A stretch of 64,000 bases of DNA from Isochrysis galbana (Eukaryota; Haptophyta; Isochrysidales; Isochrysidaceae): NCBI GenBank assembly GCA_018136815.1, contig CM030937.1:3027820-3091819 (forward strand). The letters are read 5' to 3'. The notes under the pieces are model-generated. The model did not search any database. It was not told the DNA's origin and saw only the letters and a program-made list of their open reading frames with translations. Shown here piece after piece: positions 18,457-28,644 of this stretch. A program made the position numbers and the translations under genes. Each line of letters starts with the position of its first letter. Positions within the stretch are counted from its first letter, which is position 1.

Positions 18457-20780
18457 GCGGGTGATGGAGATTACTGTACGCTTCGAATCGGCCTCTGGAA
18501 CCATCGGAAGATGAGTTGGCCACGCGCGGTCTTGGTACTGAGCACCGGGGCCACCTGCAATACTGACGGTCAAGGGTATGTGCCGGATATGAGGACTAGT
18601 TTTGCACCGACCTTTGGTGTAGGTGCAAGCAGGCGGGGGGTGGGTGGGGGATTATAGACGCTATGGCCCTGCTCGGCGGAAAACCACGCTAGCTCACTTT
18701 GCCTTGACCTCTTTCTTTTCGCTACGGCATCCACATGCGATGAGGTTAGTGAAAGATTGCCGCCATATTTTTCGTGAAAAGTGAATTATTCACTTTTGGC
18801 GGATGTCGACTGCTGCCTTTGTGTGCTGCATGTGCACATGTACTTCATGTTGTCCTGCTGCCCTTGTGCGGCGGTTGTTGGTTGTGTACTGTCCGCCGGT
18901 GAATTTGCATTTTTCCTTTGTGTGCTGTTCGTTGCCGTGCTGTGTGGGTTGTATGGTGAGAGACCGTGGTGGGTATGTGTACATGTGCACTTGCGCATGT
19001 TCGTGGGGTTGTGCCCGTAGGAGTGCTTGTGCTCGTGTGTATGTATCGTTATGTATCGTTTGTTGTATCATTAATCGAATCTCTATTTTATGATGCGTCG
19101 GACAGCGGACAGCACCATGCCATAGAGATGAGAGTCTCTGTGTGAGCTTAGAGCGTGTACGTCAAGCGAGGCTCGAACTCCGTCGCGAGCGGCACCGGTG
19201 GCCGGCGGACATGAACCTGCTCCGGAAGTAGTCGGACAAATGGTTCTGCTCCTCGCGCTGCAACGCCAGGCGCAGCTCCAGGCCCTGGCCGCGCGCCTTC
19301 TCTGCCTTCTTGTCTTCTTCATTCAACTCGAAGACGAGGATTTCCGAGCCTTTAGCCAGGCTCCAGGCTGGTGGTGCTCATGCTCACCCGCTTCGAGCGG
19401 CCATCGAGCCGTCCTCATCCTTGATGCCCGTCGCGACGTCTCGTGTCGTCGAGTCGTCGAGGGAGTGATGGGCACGTGTGCAAGCCCTGGTTGTTCAGTC
19501 ACACCGTCATATGACACTTGCCATGGAACTGAGTATGACGTCAAACGTCATACTCATACATCTGATATCATATGATACTCACTCCAAACATCTACATCTA
19601 CACTTATAAACCCGCCATTATGATAACAATCTTTTTACTCAGTACCTAGTACCTAGAATCGGATGCTGCTCGATGACTGACCATTTCAAGCTCCCACGCT
19701 CCCACGGCAGCACCCCTGGCCCCTGGAGCGTTGAGCGTTTGCATTTCCACAGGATGTCTCATCTCTCTCTCACACCAAGCCGCTCCACAGCCACAGCTCC
19801 ACTCAGCTCACCACAGTAGGGTAGTATATATATTATGGGTATCGGGATAACCAGAATACCCGGCTACCCAGGGAGCCATTTGCAACTATCACTATCGAAC
19901 TAGATAGGGGTCGGTCACTATCCCTATCTAACTAGATAGGAGTCGGTGAACTACCCACAATATCCGGTTAGTCCCAAATCCAAGTGGTTACAGGCCTTAG
20001 GTAGGGGTAGGCAGCAGCGCAGCAGCAAGGGGAAGGGGGGCGGGGGAGCGGGCCTACGGGGGAGAAGGAAAGAAGGAGGTGCGCGAGGCGAGGAGCATAG
20101 ACGGCCTTGCCCGCGCGCCCCCTCCTTCAAGTGAGCGCGGGCACACGGTGGCGGTGAGGATAAGCAGCTCGCAGCTGCTCTGTTGTGCATTGTGCACCTG
20201 GAGTTGGTCCCATTGATTGCGTACGACAAGTCACTTGACACAAGTCTGAAGTCTGTAGTCTGTAGCAACTACTTGTTGTTGTTGTTGTTGTCGTTGTCGT
20301 TGTGGAGTGTGGAGAACCACCACATATGGCATATGGAGCGGCCTAGAGCCTAGAGGATCAACAGCGACGGCAAGGAGGATACTGTTCTAATCGTCCGCGC
20401 GTTCGCCGGATGAGGATGAGCCCGCAAGGAGCTCATCCAACCGTACGATCCTCGTCGGCCGCGATCACCCGTGCCAACGCCGTCTCCGCATCCTCCGGCT
20501 CCATCGCTGAGAAGTGAGAAGGGGTGGGTAGGGATGGTCTTCCCGAACGAGGGAGAGATGTTGGAGCGGCGCCGTGAACCCCGTCGCTGGCAGCAGGCCT
20601 TTCTTTCGCAGAACGTTGAAAGTGGTTTTTTCTCGGGTTTCATGCAGCTTAACTCGGTAGTCGAGCAAGTGAACCCCCTGGAGTGAAACCCGAGTGGAAC
20701 CTCCGTAGAGCTCCACTCTAAAGCCCCTCTGTTTCCCCTCGTATCTCTCTCCCCGTGCCCGTGCGAATGGAGCTTTGAGC
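18457..20780. other. Long intergenic stretch with one decayed coding fragment
   Basis: Apart from the minus-strand relic at 19162-19480 I see no gene. Notable small features are the palindrome-rich motif at 19494-19580, a tandem near-duplicate AACTAGATAGGRGTCGGT at about 19898 and 19930, and a GTT/GTC simple repeat at 20274-20301. The unit around 20640-20700 has repeated CTC(G)GGTTTCA words. Confidence 0.45.
19162..19480 (-). pseudogene. Decayed coding fragment of unknown family
   Basis: In one minus-strand frame an acidic peptide (G-I-K-D-E-D-G-S-M-A-A) is followed, after two close in-frame stops, by G-S-E-I-L-V-F-E-L-N-E-E-D-K-K and a charged helical stretch ending E-E-Q-N-H-L-S-D-Y-F, with a stop at 19162. 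The composition looks coding, unlike its surroundings. The two stops lie inside a 27-nt segment that starts GTGAGC and ends AG; removing it keeps the frame open. That would be an extremely short intron, so I prefer pseudogene. The family is not recognised. Confidence 0.4.
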
Positions 20781-20817
20781 GATGACGGTGACCGCGAGCC
20801 GCCTGGCAGGCACACGG

Positions 20818-20880
20818 AGGGGGGGAGGGGGAGGGGGAGGGGGAGGGGGAGGGGGAGGGGGGGAGGGAAGGGGGGGGGAT
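20818..20880 (+). repeat. (GGGGGA)n tract upstream of DGAT2
   Basis: A run of GGGGGA/GGGGAG units about 60 bp long ends 90 bp before the DGAT2 start. It lies in the probable promoter or 5' leader. Confidence 0.75.
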
Positions 20881-20968
20881 GCGAGCGCTGCTGCACATCC
20901 ATTTTTTTGTATCCGCACAGAATCTCTCCTCCCCCCCCCCACACCCTTCCGCGAGCCCCCTCCACCCC

Positions 20969-21982
20969 ATGGCGCCGAAGCTCCTGTCGCCCACCCGCTC
21001 GTATGTGGAGTCCACGGCGTTCGAGCGGTTCGTCGGTGGGCTCGCGGCCACTCCCTTCATCGTGATCTACTTCGTCGCCCCCCTCTACAGCCTCTCGGCC
21101 CTCACGCTGCTGCTGGTCCAACCTTTCTCACCCACCAGCTATCTAGCACTCCTCCCGATCCTCATCTCGATGCTCACTCCAGCGGCGGTCTCGCGCTTCG
21201 CCTCGCCATACCTTCTGTGCTCGTGGGCGTGCCGCCAGATTCCCAAGTATTTTTCGTATGAGGAATACCACGAGATGACCGACGCGGAACTGATGGACGG
21301 ACATGCAAGTGGTAAGCGGTTTATCCTCGTAGCACACCCTCATGGGGTGTTCTCCTACACGGGCGTTTGTGGAGCGATCGCGACTATGAGCAGTACAAAT
21401 GGCATCGGCCGTAAACTTGCGACCGAAGTACCCACAGCCGCAGCAACTGTCATTCGCACCTTTCCCCTCTTGAAAGATCTCCTTGGAGTTTTCGGAGTCA
21501 TTGATGCAGCAGGCCCTGTGCTTAAGAAGCGTCTCTCGCGCAACCGTGGCTCGTTCGTGCTCTATGTCGGTGGCATCGCTGAGCTGTTCGAGACCTCTGC
21601 TAAGCGTGAATGCTGCTATCTGCTGCAACGCAAGGGCTTCATCAAACTCGCCATGCGCACAGGAGCAGACGTCGTGCCTGCCTACTTCTTTGGCAACACT
21701 GCCGTTCTCTCTGTGCTGAGCACTGGGCCGCTTGCAACTCTGAGCCGGAAGCTTGGGATGTCCGTCACTTTGACCTGGGGCCTATGGGGACTTCCGATCC
21801 CCAAACCAGTCAAGCTCATCTACACGCGTGGGAGGCCACTTGGTCTTCCGCACATTGAAAACCCCACGGATGCCGACGTGGATGAATGGCACAACAAGTA
21901 TGTGGCCCAATTGAAAAAGCTATTTGACGACTACAAACATACCCATCCTCTCTATGCGGACAAGGAACTCCAGTTTAAGTGA
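20969..21982 (+). CDS. DGAT2: DGAT2-family acyl-CoA acyltransferase
   Basis: Predicted 337 aa, intronless. Transfers an acyl group from acyl-CoA to diacylglycerol or a related acceptor in the ER membrane, the last step of triacylglycerol synthesis. Residues about 22-52 and 57-75 form a hydrophobic hairpin, as in DGAT2 enzymes. Then follow H-P-H-G at residues 123-126 (the family's catalytic motif), a G-G-I-A-E block that replaces the usual P-G-G-x-x-E, and R-K-G-F-I-K-L-A-M-R-T-G-A-D with P-A-Y-F-F-G-N-T, the acyltransferase end motif. The C-terminus has the conserved Y-x-x-x-L-x-x-L-F-D-x-Y/H pattern. I start at the ATG at 20969, which begins M-A-P-K; the open frame extends further up but is low in complexity. 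Monoacylglycerol or wax-ester acyltransferase activity cannot be excluded. Algal genomes usually have several DGAT2 copies. Confidence 0.9.
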   Translation: MAPKLLSPTRSYVESTAFERFVGGLAATPFIVIYFVAPLYSLSALTLLLVQPFSPTSYLALLPILISMLTPAAVSRFASPYLLCSWACRQIPKYFSYEEYHEMTDAELMDGHASGKRFILVAHPHGVFSYTGVCGAIATMSSTNGIGRKLATEVPTAAATVIRTFPLLKDLLGVFGVIDAAGPVLKKRLSRNRGSFVLYVGGIAELFETSAKRECCYLLQRKGFIKLAMRTGADVVPAYFFGNTAVLSVLSTGPLATLSRKLGMSVTLTWGLWGLPIPKPVKLIYTRGRPLGLPHIENPTDADVDEWHNKYVAQLKKLFDDYKHTHPLYADKELQFK

Positions 21983-22006
21983 TGATATCCTTAGGATGAA
22001 CATGAG

Positions 22007-22177
22007 CTATGCTCAGCAGGGCGTGCACCGAAGCCCTCACTCTGGTCACTTGTACATGACTTGCATACGCAATGACATCACATGCCTGGACTATGCTCAG
22101 CAGGGCGTGCCCCGAAGCCCTCACTCTGGTCACTTGTACATGACTTGCACGAACGCAATGACATCACATGCATGGAC
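22007..22177 (+). repeat. Two-copy tandem repeat of about 85 bp
   Basis: CTATGCTCAGCAGGGCGTG...CACATGCCTGGA at 22007-22091 is repeated at 22092-22177 with a few changes, just after the DGAT2 stop. It is probably in the 3' untranslated region. Confidence 0.85.
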
Positions 22178-22322
22178 ACCACTTGCTCATCTTGATAATT
22201 TCTTTGTGGGTCTCCGATTGCTTTATCGTCTCAATTGATTGATTAACGATGCCGCCTCGCGTACTCCCCTACCCCCGTTTTTATCCATTTTTGGCCCGCT
22301 CTAGCGCTGCTAGCAGTAGCAG

Positions 22323-22828
22323 GTGTTAACTCCTTACCGCCGGCCCGCAGCGCCAATTTTGGCGCTTCGGATTTGATCTTTTTCGGCTTGTGCGGGAGGA
22401 GGAACTGCGTGTAAGAGATAAGTGAGAGGGCACGAGCGAACAGAAGGTGGAACATATTTTCTGGGTGTGTCGCCACCTCCCCCCCCCCCCCCCCCGCGCC
22501 GCGGGACAGCGATGCCCTCACAGTTGCAGTCCGTCGCCTCGCTTCGACTCTATTACCTAAACGGAATATTTTTCGTAATACTGGAAGCGCCAATATTGGA
22601 GCTGCACTTTTTTTGCCCCTTTGCTCATCTATTCGCGTGTAGATGGCCGACTATATGGAAGGTAGGCCCACCCAGCTGTGACGAGGGATGTCCCTGAGAC
22701 TCCCCTGAGAGCTGGGGGGCTGGGGTTGACGCTGTAGGGAGCGGTTGAGACTTTTCGAGGCGGAAGCGCCAATTTTGGCGCTTCGGCAGTAAGGAGTTAA
22801 CGTGTTAACAATGTTAACATGTTAACAC
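22323..22828. mobile_element. Probable MITE with GTGTTAACTCCTTA / GCGCCAATTTTGGCGC inverted ends
   Basis: The left end (22323-22370) has GTGTTAACTCCTTACCGCC followed by GCGCCAATTTTGGCGCTTC. The right end (22764-22828) has the reverse order, GCGCCAATTTTGGCGCTTC, GGCAGTAAGGAGTTAAC and several GTTAAC words ending GTTAACAC. The 506-bp body contains no recognised ORF. No clear target duplication is visible. Confidence 0.65.
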
Positions 22829-22835
22829 CCTCCAC

Positions 22836-22990
22836 CAAACTTTTTACTAAGTTTATACTTAGTTCGCCCATGGGGGGATGGGGGGGCACGCCCCCCCCCC
22901 CTCTCCACTCCTCCGCCCTGCCATGGGCCATGTGGGCACGCCCATGGGGGGGCACTGGAGCGCGGGGACAAAGCTATCGAGGGGAGGGCG
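22836..22990 (-). repeat. Truncated copy of the 13967-14724 repeat (inverted)
   Basis: CTAAGTTTATACTTAGTT, CCCATGGGGGG and CTCTCCACTCCTCCGCCCTGCCATGG match the right end of the 758-bp repeat in reverse. It abuts the MITE at 22828. Confidence 0.7.
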
Positions 22991-23529
22991 AAATTCACCC
23001 GCCCCCCGGTATCACTCGGACACCTGACACCTGGCTGGTCAGGCATGGCGTGATTCCGGGGCTGAAACGTTATGTCCAATTAGCTATAGTGGGGTTGGCT
23101 AGGATATAACATTATTTATTATTTACACCCACCACTTTCGCCACTAAGCACTACCAGTCTATGTAGCCGTGGAACATGTTTGGCAAAGTTTGGCGGTATG
23201 GCCGGTGGGTGTTCATAGCCTTACAGGGAGAGAGAACTAACTTTATAGTTGGTCGCCATGGAGCGCGCCGCCGCTCCCCACCTCGCTCCTTCGGGTCCCC
23301 CGCCGCGGGGACCCCCCCGGCACCCATGGAGCTGTCGCAGGCGAAGCGACCGCGTCCGCCCGCAGAGGCCGAGCAGGTGAGCGCGACCCCGGTCGCGCCG
23401 CACGGCCCGTGGCCCCGGCCACACTAGCCACTGCAGCCATGCTGGCCCTCCCCATGGTGGGTCACAAGCTGTAGAACACAGAGGACCAGCACCACACAAG
23501 ACGAACAACACAGCCACCAGGCATGCCTT

Positions 23530-25015
23530 ATGGCAGAGGCCTCTCCCACCCTGGGGATGGCCGCGCTGCCCCGGCAGCGCGGCCCGAGACCGGGTGGCCC
23601 TTATGGGCACAAATCCAAAACCAACAGCAGAACGCACAATGGCACTGACCCCCCAACACCACAACACATGACCACACAGAAGGGAATCTGCTTGGGTGCG
23701 TCTAGGGGCGCACATCACACTCCTCTGCCACACGCTCGATCGGACCCACCCATGGCCTCACATACCCCGACCTCCCCTGCCACTCAGGAGCCGCCCTCAG
23801 ATGAGGAGCAAGGCTACACTGAGTCGGACGCAACATACGAGCTACCCGAAAAGTTCATTCACGAGGGACGCACAACACAAAAAAAAGATTTCCTTGACTC
23901 GTGGGACGAGAAAGTCGGCCACGCAACGCGTGTGATAGAGCGTTCAAAAGAGCGCCCGCCCTTAGCCACTGTAGGGCGAAAGACGCACGACGTCAACGCC
24001 TCGCCTCAAGAACCGGGGACCGAGCCACAGAACAAAGAGGTCAGAGTTTTTGAAGACGAAAAATACATCAGCAAGCTAAACAATATCTGGCTACATACCG
24101 AAACCGATTACCTAGGCGAGGTAACCGACACCGGCAACGTAGCAGAAGCTAGAGAGATCCAACACTATCACCCGCCAGCCAGATGGGAGGGCGGATACAA
24201 AGGCCCAAGGCACATGGAGTACCCCCTTGCGGATGAATATGCCATACGAAAAGGAAAGCAGATCGCACTAGACGCGATAACAGTCGCAGATATTACCAAG
24301 GCCACGCTTAAAGCGACCCGGAGCAACGTCCCGCAAGCGGCGAGACTAGCATGGGAGAGGCGACTGAACATCACAAACGAAGAATGGAAACACATAGCCA
24401 AACTATACGCAATGCCATTGTTGAAACACTCAGACAAACACCTCCACTTCAAACATATCATACACAGAAGGATTGGTACTAGGAATAGATTCGTAGACAC
24501 CCAGACAGACATGTGTAGGCTATGTCGTCGACACCGCGAAAACTCGTGCCATCTAGCGTGGTGTCCCGCGACGAAAACCATCTTCGAGACCACAGATGCC
24601 CTCAACAACTACACTCCCCCCCCCGGAAGGTCACGCACACAGAAAATAAAAGATAGATTATTTGCGTATCCTGGTACGGACACTCCATAAAGCCTAAGAG
24701 CGTTATACGTAATAGCGTGGAAATACACGCTAAGAGATTTCTATAGAGTCGAATTTGAGTCACATGAGTACCACTACATACCTATCCTAGAGTCTACATT
24801 AGTGAGATTCACCATATTAGTCAGAAGCCTCACCCCGCCGAAAGCCAAAAGCGCACTGCTCTGTACGTACGCGTAAAGCCGCACAAGGGAGAAAGCCAAA
24901 ACTCAAGAAACCGCTAGAACTCAGCACCCCCGTATTCATTGAAAACGAGAAAGGTAGACTACAGCTGGGCGAAAACACCCGCCTCGTAGCGAAAGCCCTT
25001 GGCCCTTGGCCTCGC
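23530..25015 (+). pseudogene. LINE-like ORF, C-terminal half with premature stop
   Basis: The frame 23530-24690 (386 aa) and its continuation past a TAA at 24688 (24691-24864) read as one protein interrupted by one stop. A second in-frame segment at 24890-25014 follows after another stop or shift. Near the end it has W-E-R-R-L, then W-K-H-I-A-K-L-Y, H-R-R-I-G-T-R-N-R-F, and C-R-L-C-R-R-H-R-E-N-S-C-H-L-A-W-C. This C-x2-C-x7-H-x4-C-like cluster, after a W/HR-rich region, is what follows reverse transcriptase in many LINE proteins. The endonuclease and RT are absent here. The same protein end is seen at 13575 (minus), and the H-R-R-I-G-T-R-N-R-F block at 44283. The N-terminal 100 aa are low in complexity and may not be native. 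Family name unknown; LINE type is inference. Confidence 0.62.
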
Positions 25016-25149
25016 TGAAAGGCTCGCATAACACGAAGCGTCGGCCCGCGGGAACTGACCATCTGAGAATGCGATCGATCACTATAGGTCATCCAAGATG
25101 AACGCCGCAACACACGGAATCAAGGAACCCTGGAACAACTCTAAAATAA

Positions 25150-25490
25150 ACAGGTCACTCAGTGGCACAGGAGGGAGCGGAGGACACGCCGCTGAGGACA
25201 GGTGCACACCGCTCCACTCGGACCCCCCACATATCCCGAGCCCCTAAGTAGAGCACGAGGGGAGTTGCCGCAAGGCGGGGAATAAGGGTGAGGAAGGGAA
25301 GGGGGCGTGGCTACGAGTATGTGAGTCAGTGCCACAGGGGAGGCGAGAATATTAAAAGTTTTTTTTAGCCTTACAGGGAGAGAGTGGGCCAGCAAGGCAG
25401 TTTGCTCATGGCAAGCCATCAGGCATGCCAGGAGCATGAGTGTTTCCTCCCCCATGGCAGGGGAGGAGTGGAGAGAGGGGTGAGAGGGGA
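25150..25490 (+). repeat. Two repeat modules joined (SINE-like module and retroposon segment)
   Basis: CCGAGCCCCTAAGTAGAGCACGAGGGGA to GGCGAGAATATTAAAAGTTTTTTTT (about 25228-25372) is a module also found at 52848-52990 (plus) and at 13223, 26845 and 36530 (reverse). It ends in poly-T like a Pol III transcript. It is followed directly by GGCAAGCCATCAGGCATGCC and CCATGGCAGGGGAGGAGTGG, from the 758-bp repeat, in the opposite relative orientation to that at 13967. Confidence 0.65.
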
Positions 25491-25886
25491 TTTTGAATTT
25501 TGCAGCGTGGGATGGAAATTGTAAATTGCGTGGTAGATATTACCAAGTCCGGCGAAGGTGTAGGTGTTAGCCCCGAATCGTCAGATTTTTTTTCTGCCAC
25601 GCACACAATGTGACGATGGCTGACCCTCCGAAGTATGCAAATGTGTGACGTGATGATGCCTAGCGTGAGCCGCGACCGGGATACTAGTCACTAGTTTTGC
25701 GCTCCATAGCAAAAACATAGTAAGCAGCAAGTGCATGCGGATATTCGCTCTAGACACTGCGGGTGGCGCTCGCCCGTAATAACCGCGAAGAGAAAGCATG
25801 CGGCACGCACAACATCTCCAAGTCTTGATGTGCACGTACTGTATAGACGTATCAAAAGGGAAGGGAAGAAGTAGGGCAGACTAACA

Positions 25887-26606
25887 TCAACTTTGCACGA
25901 CATCTTCCTTCTTCAACCCAAGATTATCCAGTTCCCTATCGAGCTCCCTAGCTCTCAGCTTGGTCCACACGAGCAGGGAGTCGGTGGGTATCGCATCGAC
26001 CGAGGCATTCCTTGCCTCGTCTACACCAACCCGGAGGATAAGTATGGATCCAGATGTCGAAACAACAGCCTCAATAGCATTCTTTGTAGGAGGCTCTGCT
26101 TCCCGACCATTCGCATCGTCCATCCATAAATATTTGAAGCGTAGGCGTTCTGTCTTATCCGTGCCGGATGACGCCACCGAATACTTCCCAACAAGAGAGC
26201 GCTTCGCATTACCAAACGGCCCAATGCGTCGCTCAACCTCAATTACCTTCATGCTGCTGCCCTTCTCGAAGCGGCAGAACAAGTCTTCCAGCACCCCAAG
26301 TGGAGGCCTAACCTCCCCGGAGGTGAATGGCGCGAGTGCAGCTGCGTCGCCAGCAAATACAAGTCGCCAATCACCGATGATAGCACGCTTTGCTTTGGAA
26401 TTCGTCACCGCTGCAGTTGTGGACAGCTCACTCACCAGTGTTCCGATGCGCTCCAGAGAGCGCTCCTCCTTGGAGCACTCATGCAGCAGGTCCGAACCCA
26501 CGGAGAGCATGACCGATGCGGTGCGTCCGGTGATGCCTGCTGGCCGGATCATAAACGAGCCTGTACTCAGGGCGAGAGCGCCAGAGATAGCTGTGATCAC
26601 GAACAT
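25887..26606 (-). CDS. Plastid lipid-associated protein / fibrillin
   Basis: Predicted 239 aa, intronless. Residues about 60-235 match the PAP/fibrillin fold: a helical lead-in (S-K-E-E-R-S-L-E-R-I), then I-I-G-D-W-R-L-V-F, and later R-R-I-G-P-F-G-N-A-K-R with Y-S-V-A-S and L-R-F-K-Y-L-W-M-D, ending in L-I-L-R-V-G and L-V-W-T-K-L. Fibrillins are lipocalin-like proteins of plastoglobules, thylakoids and eyespots that hold or shuttle hydrophobic molecules. From the ATG at 26606 the start reads M-F-V-I-T-A-I-S-G-A-L-A-L-S, a signal peptide, then T-G-S-F, a motif like the A-S-A-F site of complex red plastids; this decided the start. An upstream frame to 26633 has only a TTG. Which fibrillin subgroup it is cannot be said. 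Confidence 0.85.
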   Translation of the reverse strand: MFVITAISGALALSTGSFMIRPAGITGRTASVMLSVGSDLLHECSKEERSLERIGTLVSELSTTAAVTNSKAKRAIIGDWRLVFAGDAAALAPFTSGEVRPPLGVLEDLFCRFEKGSSMKVIEVERRIGPFGNAKRSLVGKYSVASSGTDKTERLRFKYLWMDDANGREAEPPTKNAIEAVVSTSGSILILRVGVDEARNASVDAIPTDSLLVWTKLRARELDRELDNLGLKKEDVVQS

Positions 26607-26639
26607 CGCACGAGAGCGCGCTCTCTCGAGCAAGCCGGA

Positions 26640-28154
26640 GAGCGCCCCAGCTGACGCCAGAAGTGAGCAACAAAGAAATCACCCAGAACCTACTCCTACG
26701 GATGCGTTGTGGTCTACTATACTCTAGAGTAGTACTACTACTATTGTAGAGTAGATTGTAGCCGCCCTGATCGATTACGGAGTACGGGTACGGAGGTTGG
26801 TTTTTGGCCAAAAGAAAAATGAAAGTTCTAGAAGGGAAAAACTTTATGATATTCTTACCGCACACGCGGCCATGGACCCACTACTTTCACGCAGCAAACG
26901 TTCTACACCCCCACTCCCCTGTCCCTTTCCCCTCGCCATGAGGCGACTCCTAGGTCTGAGCGAAAATACGTGTACTTGTACTTGTACTACTAATTTTTCT
27001 ACATATTTCATACTACTTTGGGTGGGCTTTCGGGGTTCACACAATTTTACATTTACCAGCCCGGTCACTCACTATCACTATGGGGGTGCGGAGGGCGGAG
27101 GGCACCAACTACAATGGGTAAATGAAGAGCTAATAAATAATAAATAAGCTCCCTATATGTGGGTTTTATGGTTCTGGGTTCTGGGTTCCAGTAGCAGTAG
27201 CCTTTAAGCCTATAGCCAATAGGCAGTGGGATGGATCAGCAAAAAAAGTGGGTGTTCTGTGTTCTCGTCCGACGAAATTTTCGAAAAATATCAGCAAATC
27301 CAAATGCTAGTTCTATTTATTCAATCCATGCGTCATTTCCATTTCCATTTCTTTGTCGCGTCGTCCACCTCAGCCCGCGTTCGTGGCGTGCGGGCTGCGG
27401 GCTGTGGCTGTGGGTGTGGGTGTGGGCGTGTGGGCGAGAGAGGTGATGGTGATGGGTCAGCTTGGTGTACGGGCGCGGGCTCGCGCTACCCTAGCGTTCT
27501 TACTAGCGTTGCCAGTGGCTGTGCCCCCACCCTTTCCAAAGCCTTTTGTTCCCAGAGTCCAGAGTGGCGGGCCGCAAGCGCACCGCCATACCGCCATCGC
27601 TCGCGCAGGAGCAGGAGCGAAAAACCGGCGGTAGTGGTAGTGGCGTAGTGGCGTAGTGGTAGTGGCACTAGTAGTAGTAGTGGAACCCGCCAGAATTGTT
27701 AGTTGTTAGCACGCGCCCACTGGGCGAAGTTACACAAACATGGTTTCATTCACCGAGGTTTCACCCCGACGTCTGAAGTCAAACAGTCAAACGTGGAACG
27801 TGGAGTGAAACCTCGGAGAAATCGGAGTGAAACCCCTGCGGCAAAACCAACCCCCCCCGAAAGTAAAAAAGTGTAACAGTGTAACTTGCGGCTTACGGGA
27901 ACAAAAAAAAAGCTTCCCCCTCCGCTTCCTGCCCCCCCTCCCCCCCCCTTCCCCTCTCTCCCACGAGGCCGCGCTTTTGACCGCAGGCAAACTATCTCCT
28001 CGTCCCCGTGCCCGTGCCTTCCAGTGCGCGCTGCCCCCCCCACCCCCGCTGCCCCTTGCCCGACACCTCAATCTGCGTGGCCGGCCGCGAGAGCTAAAGT
28101 GGAGCGTAGACCCACCGATGAGCCTACTCGCCTGCACAGCTTGTACCTCTTGCC
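26640..28154. other. Intergenic stretch upstream of eL43
   Basis: No gene recognised. At 26845-26960 is a reverse copy of the left half of the 758-bp repeat (TTCTTACCGCACACGCGGCC and TTCTACACCCCCA). The segment 27740-27850 has repeated GAGGTTTCA/GAGTGAAACC words. The last 230 bp are pyrimidine-rich (27915-28070) and lead into the ribosomal-protein gene, as is usual for such promoters. Confidence 0.45.
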
Positions 28155-28644
28155 ATGGTGAACAAGAGGACTAAGAAGGCTGGTATCACCGGCAAGTACG
28201 GCGTGCGCTATGGTGCATCGCTCCGTAAGACCGTCAAGAAGATGGAGGTCTCGCAGCACGCGACGTACACCTGTGTCTTCTGCGGTAAGGATGCCATCAA
28301 GCGTCAGGCTACCGGCATCTGGCACTGCAAGGGCTGCAAGAAGACTGTTGCAGGCGGCGCATACACACTGAACACCGCGCAGGTGTGTGCGCATTGCTTA
28401 CGAGTCTGGATGGGACACTTGCAAATTTGGATTGCCAGAAGCTATCACGGGCATGCTGCAGCACTGCATCGATTGGCACAGGCGATGCATCTAAGCGTAT
28501 ACCCCGACGCTGTGCCCCTCGACGCGGGCGTGGCTGGGCGTCTAATGCCAGCTGTGAGTTCTCACGACAGTTGTGTTCCCATTGCCGCAGGCGGCGCAAG
28601 TGCGCTCGACCATCCGACGACTGCGGGAGGGCACGGAGGTTTAG
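28155..28644 (+). CDS. RPL37A: Large-subunit ribosomal protein eL43 (L37a), two exons
   Basis: Cytosolic 60S ribosomal protein. Exon 1 is 28155-28382 (76 codons) and exon 2 is 28591-28644, with a 208-nt GT-AG intron (28383-28590). The protein is 93 aa, close to the usual 92. It starts [16 protein letters not shown] and contains the family's C4 zinc ribbon, C40 and C43 (C-V-F-C) with C58 and C61 (C-K-G-C). It ends with [10 protein letters not shown]. The junction reads N-T-A-Q then A-A-Q-V-R-S, which matches the family (N-T-A-S-A-V-T-V-R-S). Highly expressed and invariant, so it is a good anchor for gene-model checks. Confidence 0.97.

Noticed and set aside
18781-19093. Overlapping open frames rich in Cys and Val or Thr
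   Set aside because: Their composition comes from TGT/GTG simple sequence, and opposite-strand frames of equal length exist.
19150-19185. TTCGAG-containing segment resembling a tRNA T-arm
   Set aside because: No flanking complementary stem, D-arm or anticodon arm could be found.
20350-21121. Two long minus-strand frames over DGAT2
   Set aside because: They are arginine and proline-rich shadows caused by the high GC content, with no motif.
22000-22240. Idea that the two-copy tandem repeat is a CRISPR-like array
   Set aside because: Only two units are present and there are no unique spacers. The genome is eukaryotic.
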